A stretch of DNA of 64,000 bases from Edaphochlamys debaryana (lineage: Eukaryota > Chlorophyta > Chlorophyceae > Chlamydomonadales): contig JAEHOE010000108.1 in NCBI GenBank assembly GCA_016858145.1, positions 310,001-374,000 on the forward strand, given 5' to 3'. The translations under genes were made by a program, and so were the position numbers. Below, piece after piece: positions 22,532-32,084 of the stretch. The first letter of the stretch is position 1. The number at the start of each line of letters is the position of its first letter. The notes below the pieces were generated by a model. That model did not search any database and was not told the origin of the DNA. It was given only the letters and a program-made list of their open reading frames with translations.

Positions 22532-25500
22532 ATGGGATGCGGCGCATCGGCGGTGAGCAACCGGGCGCGGCTGCGAACGCAGTGACTTCGCAGGTGTTGC
22601 CTACTTACAATGAGCTGCGCGTGTCTCCCTGTGTCCTCAGAACAAGGGGCCTAGGCCCCTGACGAAGGAGGTGCGTGGCTGCAGGAGGCAATTACAGCTC
22701 GTTGTTGGTTGACAGCTCCGAACCGGCGGATGGCCATCGGCAGCTGGGTGGCGGGGCGGGGGAGCACGCGGGGCAGATGGCCCTCCACAGGACGATGCCA
22801 GGGAGGGCCGAACAGACTGCGTGGAGGCTCTCGCCACCCGCAAATCCCCCGCTTCCGTTCCGCAGGAGGAGGAGCTGATCAAGCGTCAGCAGGCAGCCGC
22901 GGCCGCGGCCGAGCGCAAGCGGCTGGAGCAGATCGCGGCGGTGGAGGCGGAGAAGAAGAAGGCCGAGGAGGAGGCGATGGCGGAGATTGAGCGGAAGCAG
23001 CGGGAGGAGCAGGCGCACTTTGAGCGGCAGAAGGGCTTGGCGGAGGAGGCCAAGGCGGCACTGTTGGTGGACAAGGTGAGGGGGCAGGCACCAGTTGGGG
23101 AGAAGCCCAGGGTGCCCAAGGCTCAAGTGCAGGTATCCCTGTCGCCCCACTCACCAGAGCACCCTCCCTTCCGCCACCCCTTCCACGCACGCAACCCCAG
23201 GCGCTCCACTGCTCCTTCCCCGACGAGCTGCCCTTCTCCTCGCTGCCGGAGTGCATCCGCGACCTGCACGAGCGCATGCCGGCGGAGTTCCGGAAGGCGC
23301 CCGTGCGGCTCATCAACATCGATTCCGTGATCTCGTGGCACCGGCTCATGGTGGGCGAAGGACGGCGCTTGGGGGCACCGGGCCAGGGATAAAACTAGGG
23401 AGGGAGGGCGGAGGGCCTGGGGGTGTTCTGCTTGTGCGACTGCCCTGACCTGCACAGACTAACCTCACTGGGCACCGGGGCATCGGGAGCCTGGGCAGAG
23501 GCGCTGGCGGGCGGGCGGGAGGGCGGGCCTGCGGGGTACCTGCATGTGGGCTGCCGCTGCGACGGCCACGGACCTGACCCTCTGCAATGCAATCATGGTG
23601 TGCGATACCCCAGGGCTGCGAGGAGCTTCCCACCAGCCACTACATGGCCATTCCCTATGAGGAGGTCAACGAGACGCAGTGGTCGCAGACCGCCGTGCTC
23701 AGCTGGTGAGCTGCTCGCGAGCAGTGCGGAGCGAGGCCTAGTCCCGCCGAGGGGAGGCCCTTCCGGCACGTGTTTACCCTGTGCTTGGCCTGTGTGTGCG
23801 GACCCTAATCAAGCACCGTTCTTAAGCCCTGCTGCAAGGCTGCAACCCCTGCCTGCCCTCTGCGATGAATCGCAACGCCTCGGCCGTGCGGCGGCCCGCA
23901 AAACTCAGGATGTGTTGTGGCGTAACGGCTGGGCCTGGTTGCCTGCCGCCCGCAGGCGATGGGGCGCAACCAAGCCCAAGATGCGGCAGCCGGGCTTCAC
24001 GCCCATGTTGGAGTGGCAGGTGTGGACGAGCAGGGAGGGGATGGAAGGGCGGACAGGATCAGGGGTGCGTGTTCTGGGAGGATGGGCCAGGTATGGGGGG
24101 GGGGCAAGAGAGGGGACGTTGGGCCTTGGGGTGAAGAGATGACAACAGGCAGGCAACGTGATCCTTGCCCTTGATGACTCACGCATGGATCTGGCGATCC
24201 GCCTCGTCTCTCAGATCCAGGAGCTGCGGACCGTACTGCACCGGCTCAAGGAGGTGGACATCAAGTGGATCTGGATCGATGTGGGTCGGGCGTGTAACGG
24301 CGGGCGGGCTGGGTTGTGTTGTGGTGTAGAGCCCTGGTTGCAGAGAGACAAATGCTGCGTCCACGCAACCTTACCTCATCCTGCCCTTCCCATTCTCCTG
24401 CCCCGCGCTTCGCCCTCGCTCCGTCCGCAGTGGTGCTCCATTCCGCAGTACAGGTAAGAGGTAACCGGGCGGGAAGCTTGGCGGGGCGATATAGGGGCAG
24501 GGGAAGGGGCAGCTCTGTCAGCAGAACGAAGGGGCCCTCGAACGCCAAGCGTAGCGACCGGGACTGTGGGGGCATACCGTACATGGGTGGAGCTAGCTGC
24601 CCGCAGCGCCGCCTCCGGTGCTTCTCCGTACCTTTCCATCCGCGGCCGTGGCACTGTAGACTTCTGTGCCGTGTTGCCAGACCGAAGGACGCACGTCCCC
24701 TTCCCTACCTCCACCCCCGCCCCTCCCGACTCAACTCTTAACCTCGGCCTCAAGCAACATGACCCAAGGGCGCACGTGCCCTCCACTGATTTCGTCCCTC
24801 CCCTCCCCACGCCCTGCCTGACACGACCGAAGCACGCACGTCCCCTTCCTTGATTCCGCCCGTCCTCACCCTCCCTCCCCTCCCCTCCCCGCCCCCAGCC
24901 TCAACATGATTGAGGTGTATCGCTCCAAGGTCTACTACGCCCGCGCCAGGGCCATGGTTGTCATCCCCAGCTACACCAAACTGCCGGTGAGAGCGCACGT
25001 GTCAGATGGGGAAGTCGGTACAAGGGTCCCAGCTAACTTGTTGAATGCTGCGGGCTGCCGTTTGGTGGTGCCGGTGTACGGGAGTGCAAGACCCGGATGC
25101 TGTGCTGTGCGTGCTGCGCGCCCCGCAGGACCAGAGCACGGTGCAGCTCATGATTCAAAAGACGCAGGAGGCGCTTGCGGCCAAGGCGCAGGTGGGGCGA
25201 GGCGGGTGCAGTACATCAACCCAGGTCAACCTATATTGGCCTTGATTCCGTTTAGCGATTTCAGCGAAGTCGGCGCAGCAATGCCAACGGCAGGCCTGCG
25301 GGTGTTGACGCCCTTTATAGCGCTGCCCACCTCACCCTTCCCACCATCCCCACCCCCCACCCCGGCCCCCAGTCCGTGGCCTCCCCCGATGCCATGGCCG
25401 CCACCTGCCTCTCGGCCATGCTGGACAAGGGCGCGGTGGCGGGGAGGAAGTACTTCGGAAGGTGCGGGCCAATTCAGGGCCGGGTTATGGCCGAGGATTT

Positions 25501-28500
25501 TAGTGCGGAGGGACCCGGGCGGCAGAAATGAGGTAGAGTTAAGCAGCGGGTTAGCATGTTGTGGGCAGGGGAGGAAGTAGTTCGGCAGGTGGGGGCCCTG
25601 GGGGCAGGGCCGGGGGCTGGGTTTGAGGAACCTGGGTGGCAGGCACCAGCCCTATTCGGAAGCCAACGCTATGGGCGCGGGCCGTCAGCTAACTCAGCTT
25701 GGCACCCGGCGGTTGGGGCACAGTGGCCACTCCCCGGTCACAACCATCATTTACAGCTCATTACCAGCTCACAAACCCCGTTCGCGTGCCCCCTCCCCCG
25801 CCCCATTACCAGCTCGCAAACCCCGTTCGCGTGCCACCTCCCCCGCCCCATTACCAGCTCGCAAACCCCGTTCGCGTGCCACCTCCCCCGCCCAGTGTTG
25901 CTATCTTCCGTGACGAAGGTTTCTGAAATCCCAGAACTTTCCTGGCCGGCTGGGCAAGAATGTTACGTGGCGGACAGAACTTTCTCGCCGCGAGGGGTCA
26001 AAGTGTTACGGCCAGAACACCTGCCGGCGGGCCCCCAGAGAGTTTCGATGCGGCGGTGGTGGGGCCCTTGTCACACCTGCCCCTCCCGCCCCCCCTGCCC
26101 CTTCTGATGTTCTTCTACCCCTGCGCCCCGTCACCTCAGCTGCCCACCCCTGGCAGGCCCTGGCTTGGCCTCCTACACCCCGCATAGCATCCCACTCTGC
26201 CAAGTCACAGGCCCTTGGCCAGAACATTGGGGCCTTGCGGAGGCAAAATGTTCCGTGGCGGGCAGAACTTTTGCGTCCTCTGGGGCGGAAATGTTACTTT
26301 CTGCCAGAACTTTTCGGCCATAACGGCCGGAAATGTTCCAGCGTCCGTAACATTTCGGTAACTTTGTAACTATGATAGCAACACTGCCCCCGCCCCAAGG
26401 ACTTGGACCAAGGTGGAGCGCATGGCTCGCTACGGGCGGCACGAGCTGCTGAGCCACTGGATGAGCCTGGAGGCGTGGCTGGGGATGATGGTGGACGGTG
26501 GGTGGAGGGGCGGGGGCGGGAGGGGTTCATCATAGGGATAAAAGCGCAGGGCTCTGGTAGAGGGGTGGGCGGGGGATGTGGCTTGGCATGATGATGGACG
26601 GTGGGTGCTGCCAGGGAGGCAGGGAGGCAGGGTTGGAGGGGCAGGGGCAAAGAGCAGAGGCGGACTTGGAGAGCATGGTTGCGGGCGGCACGTTTAGTGG
26701 CGGCAGACCGCGCTCGGCGCGGCGGCCTCAGCCCCTGTCGCGCTATCTCCCACACTGCCCCCACACCGCCCCCACCACCCCTGCCCCCACACCGCAGCCA
26801 TGCTCCGCGGTGTGGAGGACCGGGACGCCGCCCACGCAGCCGCCATCGAGTACCGCAGCGTGCTGGGGGAGGTGTGGCCGGGCGGGGGGGGGTCAGGGGC
26901 TGCTGGCGTGGGTGGGAGTAGCGTGCTGGGGGAGGTGGGGGCGGGGGGTCAGGTACTGCTCCCGCAGTTGCGGGTCAGCGTGCTGGGGGCGGTGTGCGGA
27001 CGTGTGAGGGGCTGCTCGCGCAGCCTCGAGGCAGCATTCTAGGGGAGGTCCGGGCGAGCTACGCAAAGACAGGGGGCTGGGGCTATGACTATCGGGCGGG
27101 GGGGTCAGGGCCGGGGCCTGCGAGTCGGGGCCGCAGGCCGACTGCTGAGCCTCCGCGCCCCGCTACTCCCCCGGGGCTGTGCAAGGACGGGCGGGTCTGC
27201 GCAGCTCTCGCAGGAGGCCTGGGGCAGCGTGGGGGAATGGCGGGATGCCGGCGCGTGCTGGGGGAGGGACGTATCACGTATCCATCCGTGCCCCTCCCTC
27301 CCCCGCCCCTCTCCCGCCCCCCTGTCAGGACATTGGCGGTCTGCTGGTGGAGGTGGTGGATTCCCTGGTGGCGGCAAGCAAGTCGAGCGACTCGGTGGCG
27401 GCGTGCGAGGGCCTGGAGCAGACGGTGCGTTGCGGGGGCTGAGCTGGGGTGGGTTGGGGTGGGAGGAGGTATCGCGGGGCACGAGCACACGGTGCGCAAT
27501 GGAAGGCTGTGGGGGGTCGGGGGTTCAAGACAACGCCCCCGTCACCACTGGTGCTTGACTCCTGCTGCTCCCGTGTTCCCGCCCGCACAACCCCCAACCC
27601 CATCCCCCCCTTCAGATGGGGACTCTTTTCGAGGCGGGTGTGCGGATATGGCAGTCGCAGGGGGACATGTCCGGACCGCCCTCGTTCGAGTTCCTGCTGT
27701 CGTACCTGGAGACCATACCGGATGACGTGTACACGGTACGGCACAGGTCCCTGTAACGCTTGCTTGCGACATGTATGCGTCGGGATCGCCCCGGTGTCGT
27801 ACGGTACCCTTGCTCATGCTCTGCCTGCCGTACAACCGCAGACGTCCACTCCGTACGACGTGATCTGGGCCATGTGGTCGTACTTCAGCTGGAAGAAGCA
27901 GGCGCTGCACTCCGAGGTGTCCGTGTCGGAGGCCGTCAAGGTGGGGCAGTAGGGTTTTGGGGGGGGGGGGGAGCTGCGGACAGAGTGGCTATGCGCAAGC
28001 ATGGGCCTCGTTCGTTTATGCAGTGAGCATACAGGCGTCATTCCGCTGCCGCTGCCGCCACCTCACTCCCATCCTCTACCCCTCAGCTTTGGTTGCTCCC
28101 CCTCCCCTCGCTGTCCCTCCCTCTCCCTCTCCCCTGTCACCTCCCCCCCCCCTCTCAGGACCTGGTCCAGATGGCGGGGGGCAGTGAGCTGCTGCTCACC
28201 ACCCTGGCCACCAAGCTCAAGCTGCCCAAGGTGAGAGGGGGAGAAGGCGGGAAAGGCGGGGGGCCAGACGTGTGTGTATTGGGGAAGGCACGCACCACCC
28301 TGGCCACCAAGCTCAAGCTGCCCAAGGCAAGGAGGGGGAAGGAGGAAGAGGATGAGGGGACGGAGGGAGGAGGCATGGGGTGCACATCTGGGCCCGGGGC
28401 CCAGGCCGACAGGGGCGCTCGGACGCCTCGCTGGACACATCGTTGGCACCGGCGAACTCGTGCCTGCCTTACCAACCAACCCACCAACCAATTCGTGCAT

Positions 28501-31500
28501 GCCCCTCCATTCCCCGTCCCTTCCACCCAGGTCACGGCCGAGGGCACCAAGAACATGGGCCCCCCCCTGCGGGAGGCGGCGGAGCGGGGGGACCTGGCGG
28601 GGGTCAAGGAGATGCTGGCGGCGGGGGCGTGGACCGAGGCACCCGACCAGGTAGGGGCACAGGCGTCGGTGGGTGCGTGTGGTGAGGTGAAACTCCGACG
28701 GAGATACTTGCAGGCGGCGCCGTCGAGAAACTGCTGCCGGCAGTAGCATAAGTCATAACCTTAGTCACCCCCCGTACAAGCCCGCCGTGGCCTTTCATGT
28801 CTCTAGGACGGCGCCACGGCCCTGTGGCTGGCGGCGCGCGGGGGCCACTGCGAGGTGGCCGCGGCGCTGCTGGAGGGGGGCGCGCGGGCGGACGCGGCCG
28901 CCAAGGACGGCTCCACGCCGCTGCTGGTGGCGGCGCGGGCGGGGCAGCTGGAGCTGGCGCGGCAGCTGATGGCGGCCAAGGCGCGGACGGACGCGGCGGC
29001 CAAGGTGGGGCGGGCTCAAGGGAGGGAGGTGGGCCAAGCGGTGTAGGGTCAGGTCCTTGCACCCACGTTCTGGGCTGCCCTGCACGCGTCGTGCTCAAAG
29101 GCTCTTGCCCCGCTCCGTGTCTACCGCCCTCAATCCCTCGCCCACCCAGGACGGCTCTACCCCCCTGCTGGCTGCGGCAGCTGCGGGGCACGTGGGCGTC
29201 ATGCAGGCCATGCTGGGGGATGCCAGCCGCGAGGTGGGGGGGGGGGAGGGGGGGGGGGAAACGCCACGGAGGGTATGTGTGCGGTTAGGATGTGTGGTCA
29301 GGATCCAGGATTCAGGATCCAGGCCATGCTTGGGGAGGCAACACGCGAGGTGGGGGCGGAGGGCGGGGGGAAACGCCACGGAGGGTATGTGTGCGGTTAG
29401 GATGTGTGGTCAGGATCCAGCATTCAGGATCCAGGCCATGCTTGGGGAGGCAACACGCGAGGTAGGGGCGGAGGGTGGGAGGGGCGGGGGCGCAGGACAC
29501 GCCGTGTAACCATACGTTGCTGTGGTGCGCGGAGCCAGACGCCGCGTTGTGGGCTGAGGGCGCGGTGCGCCTGGACCGACACGACAGGCCGTTCCCGACT
29601 CACTCCCCGCCCGGCCCTCCCCCTCCGCTCCGCAGGACAAGGGTCGTGCGCTGTGGGCGGCCGCTGACGCTGGGCAGGTGCCGGCGGTGCGTGCGCTGCT
29701 TGCGGCCGGGGTCTACACGGAGACCATCAAGGTGCGGGCACACACAGCACACAGCACAGCATACGGGGGTGGGGGCACACACAGCACGTAGGATCTGCTG
29801 GGGTGTGGGTCTAATTGGTGGGTAGCTGGGTACCCGTGGCTATTGATGGGTACCAGGCGTCTCGGCCTTGCCTCTGCCTCCGCCCACCCGCCCCTTCCCT
29901 CCCCCCTCAGCACGAGGTGACCCCCCTTGTGGACCTCCTTCAAATCCTGTCTTTCTTACCCACCTTCTACTCCCTCTGCTCCCAACACACCCACCGAACC
30001 CACCCACCCCTCCCCTCCTCCCCCCCCCCAGCACGAGGTGACCCCCCTGTGGAGCGCCTGTCACCAGGGGCACACGGAGGTGGCGGAGGCGCTTATACGG
30101 GCCAGCGCATTCAGGGAGCTCGTGGGGCCGGTGAGGGGGGCGGCGGAGGGAGAGGCAGGGCGGGGCCGGAGGAGAGCCCGGGCCAGAGGGCCCCCCCACC
30201 GCTGGCGTGTTTCGCGCTTGAGAGCATTGCGCGTGGGCCTGTGACGACAGTGGCGCTTATGCCCCCCTGCCTGCCACCGGCACGACTCCAACCCGCTTAC
30301 CCCTCCCGCGCTCCACGTGGCCCCCCGTGCCCTGCCTCCCCCCCAGGAGGGCCTCCGGCCGCTCCACGTGGCGGCACGTGAGGGGCACATCGCCATCGTA
30401 CGGGCGCTGCTGGCGGCGGGGGCGCAGGTGGGGGTGGGCTGGGGCTGGGGGTGGGGGTGGGGGCCATGGAGTTTTGTTTCTGGACCGTCTCATTGCAATG
30501 CCCTCCCATCCCCGCTTGCTTATCCTCCCCAACCATGCAATGCCAGGTGGACGCCATTCTGAAGGTGGGAGGGCGCAAGCAGCTGACACCGAGTTGTTTT
30601 GGACCTCACGCAGAGGGAGTGACGAGCGAGGGATAGCTTGCGGCGTTGGTGGGGGCTCGCGTCGCTCGGGACTCCTCACCTTCCCAACCCCCGTCCTCTG
30701 CCCCCCCCCCTAACCACCCAGGACGGCCGCTCCGCGCTCCACCTGGCCGCTGAGGCCGACCAGCGGGAGTGCGTGCAGGCGCTGCTGGAGGCGGGGGCAG
30801 ACCCGCGGAGGGTGGACAAGGTGGGGGTGGCATGGGTGGCAGCAGAGCGGGCGCACGACTTGACTTCCGCCCATATCGGGTTGGGGCGGTGGAGCTCGGT
30901 CGGCGGTCCTAACCTCGCGGACCACGCAAGCCCTTTGCCGCCGACTCAGCTTTCCTTCCTGCCCCCTGTCTCCATCCCCCTTCCCCACACGCGCAGTGGG
31001 ACCGCACGCCCTCCCAGCGCGCGCCCCCCGACTCCGAGGTGGAGGCCCTCATTCGGGACTGGGAGCCCACGGCCCCGGCCGACCAAGACCCAGACGCGGG
31101 CCCCCCACTGCTCACTCTGGAGCAAGACGCGGACGGCCTCACGGCGCCCCCACCCCAGCACCTCCCCTCCCCGCAATCGCACCCGCACCCGCACCCGGCC
31201 CGGGCCCCCAAGCGAAACACCTCCGTCATCGGGGCGGATCTCGGTGACGAGGACGATCCGGAGATCGCGGCGCTCGCGAGATCTCTGCTCGTCCCGGACG
31301 AGCCGGAACCGGATCCGGAGCTGCATCCGGAGCTGCTCCGGGACCTGGAGGATCTGGCGCCGCCCAAGCCGCGCGTGGGGAGCGTGAGCGGGGAGGAGCC
31401 GGCGGCTGCGAGGCTGGGGCTAAGTGGAGGGGGGGGGGGAGGAGGGGGCGGAGCGCGGGCTGGTGCAGGGGAAGAGCTCGGGTCTGGAGATGCTGAAGCA

Positions 31501-31516
31501 CGAGATGGATGGGTAA
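22532..31516 (+). CDS. Ankyrin-repeat protein with HET-like domain and myristoylation-type N-terminus
   Basis: Twenty-seven exons join in phase to about 925 residues: 22532-22552, 22641-22670, 22866-23075, 23201-23350, 23614-23705, 23956-24019, 24149-24280, 24431-24453, 24899-24986, 25129-25191, 25373-25461, 26400-26497, 26798-26871, 27329-27424, 27616-27735, 27842-27940, 28159-28230, 28531-28650, 28807-29004, 29150-29233, 29636-29731, 30032-30130, 30347-30427, 30547-30564, 30722-30820, 30997-31383, 31442-31516. The start MGCGASA fits N-myristoylation plus palmitoylation at a membrane. Residues 18-87 are a charged coiled coil. Residues 138-355 carry TAVLSWRWGATKP, then KWIWIDWCSIPQYS and VYYARARAMVVIP, resembling the three motifs of fungal HET domains (TIR-like). 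Residues 510-772 are about eight ankyrin repeats. The tail is acidic and Pro-rich. Start choice rests on the Met-Gly-Cys motif. The last intron is uncertain; without it the frame runs to 31662. I infer a signalling or surveillance role. Confidence 0.84.
25441..25597 (+). repeat. Exon-edge duplication at the ankyrin-gene exon 11 donor
   Basis: 25441-25470 (exon end RKYFG plus donor) recurs at 25568-25597 with few changes, 127 bp on, in the intron. Confidence 0.85.
25760..25894 (+). repeat. 45-bp tandem repeat, three copies
   Basis: The units begin attaccagctc at 25760, 25805 and 25850 and are nearly identical. The array abuts the MITE at 25893, whose target site lies in the repeat's C-rich end. 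Confidence 0.93.
25893..26386. mobile_element. hAT-like MITE (494 bp) in an intron of the ankyrin gene
   Basis: Perfect 13-bp terminal inverted repeats, CAGTGTTGCTATC at 25893-25905 and GATAGCAACACTG at 26374-26386, are flanked by the 8-bp direct repeat cccccgcc (25885-25892 and 26387-26394). The CAGTG end and 8-bp target duplication are hallmarks of the hAT superfamily. There is no transposase frame, so the element is non-autonomous. The interior carries repeated variants of aatgtt and cagaactt. The downstream target copy lies only a few bases before the acceptor of exon 12. Confidence 0.9.
26479..26607 (+). repeat. Exon-edge duplication at the ankyrin-gene exon 12 donor
   Basis: ctggggatgatggtggacgg at 26479, with its gtgggtg donor, recurs as cttggcatgatgatggacgg plus gtgggtg at 26582-26607, 103 bp away. 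Confidence 0.85.
26854..27050 (+). repeat. Exon-edge repeat at the ankyrin-gene exon 13 donor, four copies
   Basis: The exon end with donor (cagcgtgctgggggaggtg, 26854-26874) recurs at 26917-26937, 26974-26994 and, more diverged, 27030-27050. Two or three copies keep a GT. Confidence 0.8.
28197..28326 (+). repeat. Exon-edge duplication at the ankyrin-gene exon 17 donor
   Basis: The last 34 coding bases of the exon (28197-28230) recur exactly at 28293-28326 in the intron. The copy is followed by gcaagg in place of gtgaga, so its splice site is a GC form. Confidence 0.95.
29205..29506 (+). repeat. Tandem triplication across the ankyrin-gene exon 20 donor
   Basis: A unit of about 112-115 bp begins caggccatgct at about 29205, 29320 and 29432 (the third is partial). 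It contains the exon end, the donor and intron sequence (aaacgccacggagggtatg). Copies 2 and 3 are closer to each other than to copy 1. Confidence 0.93.
29905..30050 (+). repeat. Acceptor-side duplication before ankyrin-gene exon 22
   Basis: ctcagcacgaggtgaccccc at 29905-29929 repeats the true acceptor and exon start at 30026-30050, 121 bp upstream. After the first few codons the upstream copy diverges. Confidence 0.85.
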
Positions 31517-32084
31517 CTTGGGGGGAGCGTGGGGCGTGCAGTATGACAAGTGCAAGGGCATTGCTAGGGCGATGGGAGAGTCGTCGGACCCAACGAAACC
31601 AGGCTCGTGTCGGGGCCGTGGCATGTTTTGGCATGCCCCTCACGAGCCTGGCGTGCGGGTGACAGGCGCACCCCATTGGTGCGTACGTGGGTAGGTAGCC
31701 GAGGCACAGAGGAAAACGACGACGTCTCACTCAGCCTTTACACTGTCGTAATTGTGCATGGGAGCCCCACAAGCTCTGCAGAGACTAACCTGGGTGCCGG
31801 CTACGCACATATATACAAAGGCTACCGCGTGCCAGTCGATCTAGCACGCTCTACCCCGTCTGTCCTGGCGGAGGCGCTCGCTTGGACCGCGCGCCGTAGT
31901 TCCCGCCAAGTGGCACAAAGTGGGGCAGGAGCGTATCAGAGCTCGTGCGCTCTGCGAGTACCCCCACGCACGGAGCTCGTTGCCTTGCACTCCCGGCATC
32001 ACCCCCCCCCCCCGGTGTACGATAGATGCACATGCGGACCGGCGGACTGCCGTGCCGCTCCTCTGCCGCTTGCTTGGCTAGCGC
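31517..32084. other. Intergenic between convergent genes
   Basis: 3' flanks of the ankyrin gene (+) and protease gene (-). A minus-strand TGTAA at 31738-31742 is a candidate poly(A) signal for the protease. Nothing else recognised. Confidence 0.45.
31738..31742 (-). terminator. Candidate poly(A) signal TGTAA for the protease gene
   Basis: TGTAA on the minus strand, about 345 bases after the stop at 32085. Position and motif only. Confidence 0.45.
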
